DNA of 64,000 nucleotides from Epiperipatus broadwayi (GCA_028023455.1 JAQFVV010006644.1:289001-353000); one strand, 5' to 3'. Positions 36,439 through 49,687 are shown, counted from the first letter of the stretch. Notes: a model not told the origin generated them from the sequence alone. A program made the numbers and translations.

Positions 36439-36609
36439 TTGGATGAGTAGGCACTGGATGGGGATTTTATGCACAAGCCTTCTGGCATCCATTGATTACT
36501 CTGGCTTGCATTGAGTGGCAATACATATATAGAGTTTTGCCAGTTTTAATAACAGTTAACAGCAAGTATAAAAAATGGTGATCATATGATGTTTATTGGC
36601 TAAACATCC

Positions 36610-39600
36610 ATATAAGTGATGAGACTTCTATAACATTATTTTTTTTAATGAAATACAATTAATTCTTATCTGAAAATATACATAATAGTAATACACTTTT
36701 TGATTTTTGTTATACAGTTGAATAACAATTCAAAACATTTTATTCGTTTTTGTTATTTACAGTTCTGACTTTACAGATTTTATCAACTGATTATTTTAGA
36801 TCATACATTGTAGTTTTTTTTTTTCAGTGAAAGATGAAGTTATAAATATGACAATATTTGGAAGACAATTAGATTTTATGAATGGATGCTCAATAATTTA
36901 ATGAGAAACTAGAGGTCATCAGTATGAAATTTTACAACATGAGCTAACTATTCATCATGAATACAAAAAGCTTGATATAGAGATAAAACAAAAAATATTT
37001 ATAAACAAGACATGAGGTTTAAGTTAGAATGGAACTAAAGAGCACTGAATTTTTAGATTGCTAGCTTAGAATAATCTCCATTGTCCAATTAGTAGCTTTC
37101 TAATTTACATAGACCTTGTCTAGCTTCAATGTATTAATTATCTACATTTTGGATCTAAAATAAACTGTAAATGCATACAGTTTTACACAATACACTGCAA
37201 ACATGGTAAAGTGTAAAATCAAATTAACATAGTAAATTTTTATTGTGAAAAAACTATTATAAATCATTCTTTGATTATAATGAATCTAACTGCTATTTTC
37301 AAAACAATTGTGTATATTACTTCTTTTAAGTTATGATAAAAACTATGCCATTAAATTGTAATGTGCTTCATTTAGAACAAATATTGATATTAAAGACTTT
37401 TGCATAATAAAATGGAAATTTATGTTTTCAAATTTTAATACTTTCATTAACATTTTGATAATAAATTAATATATTATCACACACTATAATCTATATAACT
37501 GTAAAATAAAATCAACGTAATATATCTATAGCAAACTGATAATTTGTTAAAAGACAATAAAAGAACTGAATGCTTCGATAAATCTAAGACTTACAATAAC
37601 ATTAGTTTGTGAATTGTAATTTGATTTAATTTAGCTACAAATAGTGATTTTCCAGTGAAACCGTTTTATAAGGCTTTTCACAATTTTACAAGTTAATGGT
37701 TTTTTAACCATCGAATTTTATTTAAAATATGATATAGGAACTTTACGAATTTAATTACAAAAAAAAAAAAAAACTACGAAGCTAAATTAATTAATATATA
37801 TAATATGCGAGCGTATATGTCTGTACATTTTTATTTTTACATTTCAAAAACTTTATTACACATCAAATTAAAATGACGTTTGTGATCTTATGATTCTAAT
37901 TTAGAGATAAAAAAAAATTATATCAAAAAAACGTCTTTAATTGCCTCTATTTATAGTGCAATTTTTCCACTATGGGAGTAGAATTTTTATAACTGAAACG
38001 GGGTTATTTTCTAGGTCACAATATTATAAATAGTAAGCTTTTTTATTTATTAATTATCTGAAATCAGATCATTTGGAAGCTAACTGTACTATTAGTATAA
38101 TATTTATATAAAATATATATATTTCACGTCTTTAATTTTTTTTTATGCGTTAATTAAAGTTTATAGATAATCTATGTATATATTATTTTTAACAATGAAT
38201 TATACAACTTCGTTAAATTATATATATATATATTCTACTGATGTAAAATAATTTGTATAAGATGTAATTGATCCTAGTATTGTGTTAAAAAATAGGTTAT
38301 AGAGTGGGAAAAGACGATAACAACCTTGATTAATACGACTCTCGCTACAGTAAGCAAAGGTGCGATTTTTTCTTTTTTTTTTTCTTTTATGTTTAAGTCA
38401 GAACATTTGTCCAGTTAATTGAAAATGTGACAAGGTTTTAAAATTTGCTAGTTATTACTGGAAAAAGTATTACTGTTAGTAGTGGGATATCCGAAATACT
38501 TTTAATAAAAATTAATTTTTCATACAAAAATATCATATCTTCTATTTTCTTTTAAATTTTGATAACAATGATTTAAAACAAATATCAAAGGCAATACAGA
38601 TTTGCTGGTGAAGTTTTTAATTTGAAAGGCAAGATGATAAGGCCAATTAATATATATATATATATTGTGCCCATAAATGCAGGTACAATCTAGTACGTAA
38701 TTTTTTTTTTGTTGTTGTTATTATGAATCTAAAAGGTTAGCTGATGTTATCTCTATTAACTTGATTGAGAAACTTGATTCTCTATTTTATGTATTTAAAA
38801 CTGTAAAATTGCATTTTTATTTATTTAAGAATATGGCAATTCCTATATTGCTATCTACCCAATTACTGATTTTGAAAAGTTAAGCCTAACTTTTATAAAT
38901 TTATCAGTTGTTACCTTCCTATTAAAACAAAAAAAAAAAAAGTGTTATTTTTTTTCTTTCTTTATATTACTATTCTAAGTTAGATAATTTTAAACACAAA
39001 TGTTTTGATTAACGAATAATTGTATTTTTTAAAAAAAGGAAAAAATATATTTTTACTGTAAAAACACTTGAAATGAGTATTCTCTGTTTATATTTAAATT
39101 ATAAGTAAATCATCTCAGATGCGAATCTTTTTAGATTCCTGTCAATTATATTAATCCCCCCCCCCCTTCTTTTTATTGTCTTAATTGGAATCATGTGTTA
39201 CTTTAAAAGTAGTATAGAAGTGGCAATTTTAAAAGCATAAGATGCACTTTATCATCACTATCAATTGGTCACATTAATATTATTTTGCATGCTGAATTTT
39301 ACAACCAATTGTTTTGGAGGACAAAACAATATATGTTGTTAAAAAGAGACTTATCAGAGAAATTCACCTCCTTTCAAGTTATGCTATTTTACTTTAATCT
39401 CTAAATTCCTACAAATGGAGACAGGGGCTGAAACTTTAATAATGTAATCAGAGGTATTATTTGTAATTATCTTGCAAACTTTTTCAATTTTTCTCAATCT
39501 TATTATAATGTGTTATCTGAAACTAGAAACATATTATATCATTTTACCCTGAACTTTTATTTGATAAATCTATGACTAAGGTGTTTAAAGCTCATTATAA

Positions 39601-40225
39601 AATATAATTATAAATTTACATTTATTATATTTTGCTTATTTCATCCCTGTATTCGAATATTTGTTTTGCTTTATAATACCTTATTTGGTAATATTTATTG
39701 GTTTATAATGAACTTGTTATATTAATGTCCTATTCTGATATATACATTTGCAACTTACTTAATACAATTCATATGTATTATGAATTTATGACTTATCTGC
39801 TATGATTATATAAAGTATACAATTCCTTTTGTTTGAATACAACTTTAATATATGTTTGCATTGTGAGATCTTTTCAATTTATTCATTAATTTAACTACTT
39901 CAGCTTCAAGCCGCCATATTGAACTTTTTAAAATAATGGCCTGAGACACAATTTTCATAATAACTTCAGTTTTAATTATGTTAGAACAAAAACAATTACA
40001 TTGCTAGAAACTAGAAAAATTAAGAAAAACAATAAGCATAAAATAAATAGTGATAACTATATAAAAAATAAGGAAAAAAAAGAAATTTTTACAATCGAAA
40101 TAATTATTATTTTATTGTTTGTTCATAATTTGGAAATTAACATTAACTAAAATTCAAAATTCATCTTCAGTGATAATTTCTTTCTATTCCTTACAAAATT
40201 ATCTTTCTAAACATGTATAATATGT
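36610..40225. other. AT-rich stretch with a CpG-retaining interval
   Basis: No proven gene. From about 37.66 to 38.36 kb CpG words are unusually frequent (ACGAAGC, GCGAGCGTATATG, GACGTTTG, CACGTC, TACGACTCTCGC, GTGCGA). A donor-like ACAGTAAGC occurs at 38.35 kb; this could be a promoter-proximal interval on the plus strand. A poly-C run is at 39.16 kb. A TTTTTTTTTTCAG followed by a 23-codon frame at 36.82 kb is too weak to call. Confidence 0.4.
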
Positions 40226-40230
40226 CTTAC

Positions 40231-40326
40231 CTGAGATAATCCATAGCTTCACAATCTCCAAACAAAGTCGGATATGACTTGTTCATTTCTATCTTGTACC
40301 CCAAATGTTCTAAATGTCAAAGGCGT
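40231..40326 (-). CDS. candidate 5' coding exon, unidentified
   Basis: On the minus strand a pyrimidine-rich acceptor (TTTTTCTTTATAG) precedes an exon ending in a strong donor CTCAG/GTAAGA. With ATG at 40286 (GAA ATG A, purine at -3) the frame reads MNKSYPTLFGDCEAMDYL and leaves two bases (AG) before the donor. All three frames have stops upstream of that ATG, which fits a start exon with 5' UTR. An alternative acceptor ACATTTAG at 40310 would allow upstream-open sequence (HLGYKIEMNK). I do not recognise the protein. The balanced composition and matching splice signals are the only support. Confidence 0.38.
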
Positions 40327-40479
40327 CTATAAAGAAAAAGATTCATCCTAATAAAAGATACAAAAGAAATCATCATAGCAATTGGCTTCTTGTATGTCTA
40401 AAACTAGAAATTGTAGGCTACTTTCTATATCACTGATAAAATGAGTTTTATCTTTTCATTTTATATTTTTTGTGTGTAC

Positions 40480-40578
40480 AATAGTGATGTTTATATTCAT
40501 TGTGATCACCAATGATGTTTATATTCTTTATGCAGTGCACAAGTGATGTTTATATTTTTTATGTACAGAAGTGATGCT
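40480..40578 (+). repeat. short tandem repeat, unit about 33-38 bp
   Basis: GTGATGTTTATATTC / ATGATGTTTATATTC / GTGATGTTTATATTT recur three times with diverged spacers. Lies in the putative intron between the exon candidates at 40.23 and 41.22 kb. Confidence 0.6.
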
Positions 40579-40859
40579 ATCTTGTTATATTTATTGTACC
40601 ACAGATATAATTTATTTGCATATAGTCTATAGACTTGAAAATAATGTTATGAAACATATAGCAAAAGCAAACATGATCAAACATAAACAAGAATCAGAAT
40701 TGGATTATATGTTTGTGTATGCAATGTCTGTCTGTATACATTTGTTTATTAGTCTTATAACTCATTGCTTGTAAACCATATAATATAAACATAATTAATG
40801 GTTTTCAAAAAGTATACTTTTGAAAATCATTATTTTTATAAAAATAAGAGGATTAGTGT

Positions 40860-41165
40860 ACATAGAACTTTAGAAAATTACGATATGAATTATATACTAA
40901 TAAGTTAATTACGATATGAATTCTATATGAGTAAATATATAATTACAAACTAAATCACACTAATTTTTTCGATAAATATGAATTCTATATGAGCATAAAT
41001 AAATGTATTACAAACTACCTTTAGAAAATTATGATAAATATGAATTCTATACGACCATAAATATATAATTCACACACACCAATTTTTCGATAGATATGAA
41101 TTGTATATGAGCATAAATAAATAAATATATAACTACAAATTGGCACACACTAATTACAAACTAAA
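40860..41165 (+). repeat. degenerate minisatellite, unit about 60-65 bp
   Basis: Four to five copies of a unit containing GATA(A)ATATGAATTCTATAT then GAGCATAAATAAATATATAA then TACAAACT(A) and CACACTAATTTTTTCG; anchors GAATTCTATA fall near 40.92, 40.98 and 41.04 kb, and GAATTGTATA near 41.10 kb. Confidence 0.7.
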
Positions 41166-41223
41166 ATTAATAAAAAATATATTTTTTCAAAAATTAAAAA
41201 AAAAATTAAAAAATTTTACTTAC

Positions 41224-41590
41224 GAATAATTACGTTCTTAGTCTGTTGTAAGCCTTGTTTGAGAATAATACCGAAGAAAACTTCACTTGCAGCCGTAAAA
41301 CATTTTATGTCTTTTATCGTTTCGTGATAAGTACAAAAATTACCAAAAAAACAAAAAAATTAATACTGTGGTTGATTAAAAAATTCGCCAAAAATCTAAA
41401 TTTCGACCGATTTTTTTGAAATAAAGATCGATTGAAAGCTAACATATATAGCTAAAAACGGCCATATTTTCTTCGACGTCATCATTATACTTTTTACGTT
41501 AGCAAAGAAAGAAAATAGCACATCATCAAATGAGCACCGAAGGGCGCAAATGATGCCAACAAACCGGATTAATTTAAACAATCACTTTAA
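41224..41590 (-). other. candidate non-coding first exon / promoter-proximal region
   Basis: Less AT-rich and richer in CpG than its surroundings. Minus-strand sequence ends in a consensus donor TTC/GTAAGTA (boundary 41224/41223). It includes TGACGTC, a perfect cAMP-response-element core, near 41.48 kb. If real, it would be spliced over about 0.9 kb to the candidate start exon at 40326. A 61-codon frame inside it has no recognisable motif. This rests on splice-like sites and base composition only. Confidence 0.3.
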
Positions 41591-41599
41591 TCTTTGAAA

Positions 41600-43580
41600 A
41601 ATTGGGATATGCTGATAAAAGCTCTTTCCATTATAAGATCAACATGTTTTTTTTTCATTCATAAGAAATCACCATCTTGCTGTCTTATGTTATTATGGAA
41701 AGATCTTCAATCTCCTAATGAGAACATATATAATTATTTGAAATCATTCTTGAGAATGTGCTCTTAAATAAAACAAGATAAACAGCCATTAAAGTAATCA
41801 AACTCACATTTGGGGAAAAATTACTCATTCTGGAGAAGAAGAGAAAACAACTTAAGATTTGTTGTCTTTTATATTTTATTATTATGATGATTGAAATGTT
41901 ATATACATTTGATATTTTGTTAATCTCATTGTATTTAATTCTTTTGGATATATCTAACATATATAATAATGTATTTAAAGATAGGGTATATAAATGTTTT
42001 TATTCGAATTTATTGTGTTTTGAGAGACTGCAATGGGGAACTTATGTATGCTTTATAAATGTTCATAAGTTTAGGGTTGCTACTTTGATATATATTCAAT
42101 ATTTTGCTTTGGATTGGAGTATAGTTTCTATTATTATGCTTATAACTTTAAAATGAACTATTTATTCATCTTTCATAAAAATGACTGTATTGGTCTTTTG
42201 ATTACATTTTGCTATATGCATCATAAATATGAGCAGATGCAGTATAAGATTTGCGATTTAATTATTATCTTAATGCTTTTCATTTCATTATTTGTATTTC
42301 TGCTTTTAATCATGTATTTACTGTGGCAATTATGTTTATGATTTCTTATTTGCTTAGATATTATTGGTTAGAATTGTCCTTATGTTAGCCATATATACTA
42401 ATGGGACATTTGCACATGTGCAGCATTGACCAGTATTGCTCTACCCACTTTAGCACAGACTTGTTTTTCCATCATCATTGATCATAAATAATGAGGCATT
42501 TTAACTTGTTTGTTATAAAAGGCATTTGCATAATTATAGTTTCTATTCCTTTATTATATATATTTTCAAATGATTATGTGTTGAGTAAAATATTGACTTT
42601 GTATTTCTCTACTCCATAAGCTCTAGTTATCTAAGTCTAATACAATGTACTCCTTTGTATTATATTGTATAAATTATATATATATATTGTATGTATATGA
42701 CTCATTTCAAACACACATATATATTATTTAATTAAGAAAAAAAAATTCTTTTATATATATATATATATAGATTTATGTGTGTATTTACTATTATATATAG
42801 TTTATAAATAGTTAAAAAATAAGCAGTTGTAAAGAGAGCAGGTAATAATATTTAATATGGATTTATTATATTTCATTAAATAAGGTGTTGAAATTATTTA
42901 GCTATATTTTTTGTTAAATAAGTCAGATCAGAAAGAAAGTGTAAAATAAAGCGATTAAGATTAGCAAATTAGGATATGGAAATGTATACGTGTGAGTATG
43001 AATGTTTAAACATAAAACATTTTTACACAAATATTTCAATGACTTAGATTGCAGGCTTTGTTGTTTTTGTGTTATCTAGATTGTAGATATCTAGAGAAGG
43101 AAGTGATACTTGGATGTAATAAAAGTAACAATTAATCCTAAGTTTTTTTATTAATTGCGACAGACCATCAAACTTGTGAAGCTTTGATTTTTATCTCAAG
43201 ATAAGATTTTCAGGTGGTCCTTTTCTTTGATAAAAGATTCGCAATAAAAACGAGTGAAACAATATTTAGAGGCGGTCAGTTTTTTTTTTTAAGGTGGTTA
43301 CAGTCAGTTTTTTTTAATATGAGGAGAGAAGAGATGTAAGCTCTCATTTTTTTCAATATTATTAAAGAAGGATGTAGTGATCAGTTTAAGCATTTTTATT
43401 AAACAGAGATGTAATGATAGAGTTCATGAAAAGCAAAGGAAATGGACAGTTTGCATATCTTTTTTCAAAAGAGAGTGAGCGATCGATTTTTTTTTTCACA
43501 CTTTTTAAAAATTGAGGAAGAAAAAAATGACTCTTGTTTTAAAGTCAGTATAGGTGAAGATGTGCATATATATAAGTAAT
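41600..43580. other. AT-rich intergenic stretch
   Basis: No supported gene. The open frames near 41.9-42.3 kb are dominated by I, L, F, Y and N, with no conserved motif, and are likely chance. (TA)n patches at 42.67 and 42.75 kb. Confidence 0.5.
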
Positions 43581-43589
43581 TCCCAGCAA

Positions 43590-44335
43590 TATCCCTTTCA
43601 ATGATTATTATTTAATTGGCCGAATGAGTTAAAAATCAAAACTTTTAATTGGCCAACTCACAACTTTAACAAAATCTATTGTTAAAATAGATTCACTTTT
43701 AATAATATAAATACGTTAGTTTCATTTGTAAAAAGTATATTACTAAATTGTCAGATTACGAAAGTAAACGAAAGTCTTTTCAAAAATAAAATTTGATTTA
43801 TAATTTAAAAAATATTCAATTGCGGTGAAATAAAAGTAACCGCTATTCAACCAACCAAAAAAGATTGCGTCAGCAATCTTTTTTTTTCTTCACTTTAACA
43901 TTATGATAAATATGTAGCAATAAATAAATAATTCTTGGTAATATCTTAACTATTTTTTTAAAATAATTTGATTTTTAGTATTATTTTATCAATAATAATT
44001 TCTAATTCAATTCAAATATTGTTTAAAATGTTGTAAACATTCGTTTATCATTTTCATAATAAAAATCAAAATGAACGTAACTTTTTACTTTTTGGCAGCC
44101 ATTTCCCTTTTTGACAGAAGTTGGACAGCCAATAAGATTCAAGAAAAGGTGGTGAGGAGGCGATGCTTTGGTTTTGTTTGACATATATGGTCATTTTTAT
44201 TGATTTTTTACTTGTAAAATAATTCTGAAGAGGGCACCATCTTACAGAACTTTAGATTTTCTTTCGAATGACATATAATATGTATATGTGGGATAAAAAG
44301 TAGCTGATTTAGAGTGACATCAAATCTTCTCGTTT
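43590..44335 (-). mobile_element. TTAA-class MITE (copy 2, diverged)
   Basis: Matches 20423-21189 on the opposite strand: TTTTAATTGGCCAACTCAC near the left end, ATTCTGAAGAGGGCACCATC with TTACAGAACTTTAGA, and TTAGAGTGACATCA near the right end. The left terminus still starts CCCTTTCAATGA, but no flanking TTAA is preserved and the right terminus is lost. An imperfect copy of the same non-autonomous family. Confidence 0.65.
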
Positions 44336-44339
44336 TTTG

Positions 44340-47300
44340 ATGAGTCAGGCAGTCAAACGGATATTAGGAGGGAGAAAGAGAAAAAAAATTGAGTTTCTTG
44401 GAAGAAGTTATTGACAATTCTATAAAATGATATTAATATATTTTGCTGTGTATCATACAATGAATTTGCATTGCTAAAACCATTGTTTCTGCTTCCTGGA
44501 ATATTACAGAATGGGTTAAATCACTGATCTACTATGGATTCATATACCGGCCCATAGTAACCAAAAGAGTGGACAAATTTAAAAACAGCCACAAACATCA
44601 TCTAATAATCATCTTTGACAAAAGCCAAGAAGAAAGGAAAGATGAATAAAAGCCATATATAGCCAGGTTTGAAGCTATGAATCAAATTTTTGTTAAAGTT
44701 TTCCTCAGTCATCTAAAGTGTTTACAATGATGGTTTTTGAAAAAATTAGAAACAAGCCAGTCAATGAATTCAGCGTTATCAAAAGTATTAACAATAAATA
44801 ATTTTAAAATTGAAGAAATAAGCAAGTCAATTAATTCATGTTTATCTTAAAAGTTTCTGCAAGAACTTTATTTTTTTTTAAATGGAGCAAATCAACTTAT
44901 TGAAGCTATACGTGAAACAAGCAGTCGGAAAATTCAAACTCAGGGCATTTATAAGAGGTGAAAATAATTGTGTAACTATGAACTTTCATTAACAGATCTT
45001 TTATTCTTGCTTATTAAAAGTAAACCTTAATTTATTGGTCAAAGCATTATTTTTTTCTTTTGATACAGAAACATTAAAGGCTTGTTTATTGATAGTTATA
45101 TCACATAACATAACACAAACACAGTTTAAATCTTTAAACTTAAATTTTATTACTTTTTTTTTTTTTTTATATATTATATATTGTAATATTGAAATGTTTT
45201 TTTTTATTGTTCTTCAGTTGTTATGATAATGAGCAACCTATAAATATATGCATTTATAATGTTTTTTTTTTATTTATCTTGTTGCATATTAAAATTGATA
45301 TAATGTATTTTATTTTATTTTGTTCAAGATTGCAAGAATATTTTTTTTATATATGTAATTTATGTATTAATCTCTAATATAAAGGAACACATTTTAGAAA
45401 TATATGTTGACATATCACAGGGTGTGTGTGCATGTGTAACTGCTTATACAAACACGTCAAAAGAATAGGTTATGCCTGATTAGTTTAAATATGGTATAAA
45501 ACACACAAGTTACATATGAAATTTATTTTTATGATATAATAAGTTAGGAAAGTCTTAAGTAAGCATTCAATGAAATATTTTTTTTTAAATGTCATTTTAA
45601 GCCAGCTTATGTTAAAATATCCAAAAATGACAAACTTATATATAAAATTTTGTTCTTGAATTAATGTAATAAAAAGCCATTTATCTAATTAGTAAATCTG
45701 ATTTTAAAGAAGGAAAGAAGAATAGTATTAATAAAATATAATTATATATCTTAATTGGTTTCTGAGTTCTTATTAAAAATATTGTTGTATTTTTCTTGTC
45801 TTAATTATATTGTTTTAAATGATCATCATCATCATCATCATTCGCAGATATTAAGAATCATCAGCATTCGCAAATATTAAGAAAGCGCTCGCAAAATGTT
45901 AAGTAAACTAGAATGTTGATTTACAGTTAGGTATTTAAGGATTAAGCTTGATAATAACCAAGTTTTAATAATTATAGGTGTATAAAAAAAGCTAAAATTA
46001 TGTTATGCCCATGAGCTTTGATCATCCTCATCAAAGATGGATATCATATTACTGGTTAATACACCGTTTAAACACAGTACGGTACATGATCGCCATCATC
46101 ATTGATTAAATAAATTATAAGCATTAAATCTAGTGTTTAACATAATAAATATATTTAGTAAATAAGGGTTTGTAGAAAGTTGAATATCACATGGATAGAG
46201 GCATGATGATTAGTCATCATCACTAGTATTATTAAATCCTAGTTTTAACTATAAAAGTATTTTAGTAAATAAACATAAACTTATATAAATGCTAATAAAT
46301 AGTAATATTTAAATCCCATTTTGACAAGGGATGATTTTAATAAATGCCTATGAGTTTATAAAGATAAATTTATTGTTATGAGTTTATTAATAAGCTATGG
46401 CTGGTATCATCATCACTATTGTTATCATTATTATTATGGTATTATTATTATCATCATCATTATTATCATCATCATTATTACCTTTATATTGTGATAAATA
46501 ATCTAGTTAAATGGCCATAAATATCAATAATGGTCTTCACGATGCTTGTTTAGAAGCCATTAATAAGATTATACTTGTCTGTTCATCAATATATGTAAAT
46601 GGGCTAGTAATGTCTATAAGAGTCTTGATCTATATAAATTTTGGTAATATGGGGATCTTATAATTTTATTGACAAAGATAAAATGTCATTTTTATTTTTT
46701 TTCATTAGTCATCCAAGTCATTATGATAAAAATGTACCGAATGAGTTTGAACTCAGTACACTATAAACAGATATTTATCTAGATTTAAAACAATCTAGTG
46801 GCGCTCGTGGGAAAACACATGTACTTAGCTAAACTGAATAAAGCGTAATTTAATCCCTTTCCAACTTCATAATATTAACTTTATATAATATAAGTTGTCA
46901 TGAAGAGCACCAGTGTGTGCGTGTGACCATGAGTGGTCTTATATAGTTGGAAAGAAGAATAGGAAGGATTCTTTGTTAAAAGAACCTAGTATGGGAGATA
47001 AGCATAATGCACTCCAGGAATCTCACAGTGGGTAATTTTATTCAGATGCTATATTTAATATTATTTTATTTGATAACAATGGCCAGTATGTTTTACTGTT
47101 CAAATGACTTCCCTATATCTAAATATCATTAAATCTTTAATGATTATAGTTTTAATTTTCATTGTTGTTATTTTAAGTATTAAGAAATGAGATAATTTGT
47201 TTATTTCATTACTAATGTGACAGAATTAATGTTTAGGATAGTTGCAATCGGGTTATAATGTTATATTTAATTAATTAGAAATAGATACCCAAATAGAGCA

Positions 47301-47584
47301 TGATATGCATATGTTCTTATTTATATGTTAGCGTCATCCTTATTTAATTACAAATTGTATTTTAGCTAACACAGTGAATTCATTTCTCATTTAATTTACT
47401 CGGTTACAAATAATGAACCGCTGGAGCATATCATATATCCTATTTAGTGTTTAGTTATTGAATTATAGCAACTATCATTTTATCACTCATCTATATATTA
47501 AACGGTTACAAAGTAGCAGCCCTTTTCATCATTACATTAAGTTGTATGCTGCTATTATATTTTATTTACTGTTACAAATATTTC

Positions 47585-47625
<41 letters not shown>

Positions 47626-48375
47626 AAATTATGTACTAATTTCAATGTAGATATATCTTACTATATTACTAGCTACAACTATATTATTAGTCCATTTAAA
47701 TGTACTCATTGCTCTTAATATGTATTATTGAATATGAGTGGCAGCTGGTTTTTCTTTCTTTATTTATTTATATAATCCAAATATACCACAGATATAATAT
47801 ATTATATATGTGCATTATATCTAACTTATGCATTAATTGATGTAAAGTCTTCTTTAATTTATTTTTCTTGTAAATAGTAGTAGTAAATAAATGGTAAACT
47901 AAAGGAAAATCATATTTAGTCTTCATAATAAATATTGATCTTTATTCTTTGATTACATCTCGGTGTTCATTGTCATCTGCACATCCATATATCAGAAAAT
48001 CCATTTAAATAGCAAAACTATTCAAAGGATATATAAGAGTACATATTATTGTGAAATATTCATATTGATACATTTAATGCAATCCATTATATATGCTATC
48101 GGATTTATATAAGGTTAGTGTACTTATTGATGTGTTTGGTACAACAAAATGTCCTTTTACCTACTGCATCACTTTATCTTTGCTATTGTTAGATAATTGT
48201 TTTAGATTTTAAGAAAAATTGATTTTTTTTAACCGATGATGTAAAAATCTAAATAAGAATTAACCTTTGCTGGCCAATATTATGTTTAAACCTATCTTTA
48301 GATAAATCTGTACTTCATATTAAAAGATGAAAGTGCAAGTTTCACTGTTATTATCACTTCTATTGGTTAAAAAAA
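44340..48375. other. AT-rich stretch with trinucleotide microsatellites
   Basis: No gene supported. Contains (ATC)n at 45.82-45.84 kb, a mixed (ATC/ATT)n patch at 46.40-46.49 kb and (TA)n at 47.60 kb. Open frames at 45.0-45.4 and 47.46-47.72 kb are F/I/Y-rich chance frames that run through homopolymers. Confidence 0.5.
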
Positions 48376-48540
48376 CATAAATGATTTTAATAACTGAAAC
48401 ACAGGCTTGTTGTATACCTGTGGCTATATATATGTAATATAGGGTATATGAGCACAGACTTTTACACCACCCACCTCTCTCCACTCCATCTAATAACACT
48501 GATACACCTAAACACATATATGCTGAAAAGATAAATAATT

Positions 48541-48590
48541 ACCAATATACGTATTTCATTCTAAACCAGCAATCATCAGTTGGTCCAGAC
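48541..48590 (-). ncRNA. hammerhead motif, HR1 composite copy 1
   Basis: Minus strand: stem I GACCAA/TTGGT, CTGATGA, TTGCTGGTTTAGAAT, GAAA, then ATACGTAT forming a short self-complementary stem III, cleavage base A. Stem II is weakened by one substitution (AGAAT for AGCAT). Core bases intact. Confidence 0.65.
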
Positions 48591-49015
48591 TATCATTCTT
48601 ACACACATATATAGTATAAGTGCTCAGATATATATTAAGATAGACTATCCTCATAGTTTAATGGACAGGCTTCAATCCACTCCACACTCCAACTCTTCAA
48701 CCATCCATCCAATTGAAAATCCGATGATGGAATGCTCAAAGGCCACCCTGAGGCCGAGATTATTGTCACACCCATGTTGACATAAGGTCAATCTGAACCC
48801 CACATGTACAGGACATAATCCATTTAATACATATGCAAGGATGGGCAGACATCTCTATAATGTAATAACTGAAACACAGGCTTGTTATATACCTGTGGCT
48901 ATATATATGTAATATAGGGTATATGAGCACAGATTTTCACACCACCCACCTCTCTCCACTCCATCTAATAACACTGATACACCTAAACACATATATGCTG
49001 AAAAGATAAATAATC

Positions 49016-49065
49016 ACCAATATACTTATTTCATGCTAAACCAGCAATCATCAGTTGGTCCAGAC
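49016..49065 (-). ncRNA. hammerhead motif, HR1 composite copy 2
   Basis: Minus strand: GACCAA, CTGATGA, stem II TGCT/AGCA with loop GGTTT, GAAA, TAAGTATA, TTGGT. All invariant core residues are present; T-T opposition next to the core replaces the usual G-C. Confidence 0.68.
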
Positions 49066-49211
49066 TATCATCCTTACACACAAATATAGTATAAGTGCTC
49101 AGATAAGAGTTGGAGTGTGGAATGGATTGAAGCCTGTCCACTAAACTATGAGGATAGTTTATCTTAATATATATCTGAGCACTTATACTATATATGTGTG
49201 TAAGGATGATA

Positions 49212-49261
49212 GTCTGGACCAACTGATGGTTGCTGGTTTAGCATAAAATACGTATATTGGT
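49212..49261 (+). ncRNA. decayed hammerhead, HR1 composite copy 3
   Basis: CTGATGG instead of CTGATGA and AAAA instead of GAAA. Flanking stem I strands (GACCAA/TTGGT) are conserved. Presumably inactive. Confidence 0.6.
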
Positions 49262-49687
49262 GATTATTTATCTTTTCAGCATATATGTGTTTAGGTGTAT
49301 CAGTGTTATTAGATGGAGTGGAGAGAGGTGGGTGGTGTGAAAGTCTGTGCTCATATACCCTATATTACATATATATAGCCACAGGTATATAACAAGCCTG
49401 TGTTTCAGTTATTACATTATAGAGATGTCTGCCCATCCTTGCATATGTATTAAATGGATTATGTCCTGTACATGTGGGGTTCAGATTGACCTTATGTCAA
49501 CATGGGTGTGACAATAATCTCGGCCTCAGGGTGGCCTTTGAGCATTCCATCATCGGATTTTCAATTGGATGGACGGTTGAAGAGTTGGAGTGTGGAGTGG
49601 ATTGAAGCCTGTCCATTAAACTATGAGGATAGTCTATCTTAATATATGATCTGAGCACTTATACTATATATGTGTGTAAGGATGATA

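Larger units (their letters stand above)
35547..36603. repeat. HR2 inverted complex with unit junctions
   Basis: The left unit (35547-36004) is 458 bp and begins with AAAACAGGCA, which repeats at 36005-36014, as expected at the junction of tandem units. It then meets an inverted unit at TGCCTGTTTT (36016). The tail TAAGAGCAAGCATAAGAATT is duplicated with a 68 bp spacing (36016 and 36084). The right unit runs through GTACTGAACTGAGTTCAGAC, a hammerhead relic at 36.40 kb and GAGTTTTGCC, and continues straight into another tail (AGTTTTAATAACAGTTAACA, 36541-36603). The full HR2 unit can be read from these copies. No protein-coding potential. Confidence 0.85.

Noticed and set aside
36824-36900. Exon-like TTTTTTTTTTCAG followed by a 23-codon frame
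   Set aside because: Poly-T followed by CAG is frequent in AT-rich sequence; no donor, no recognisable peptide.
41884-42341. Overlapping 75-90 codon frames rich in I, L, F and Y, resembling membrane protein
   Set aside because: AT-rich DNA yields hydrophobic frames by chance; no start context, splice signals or conserved motif.
47458-47718. 86-codon frame with YIYIYIYI run
   Set aside because: The run is a translated (TA)n microsatellite; no other support.
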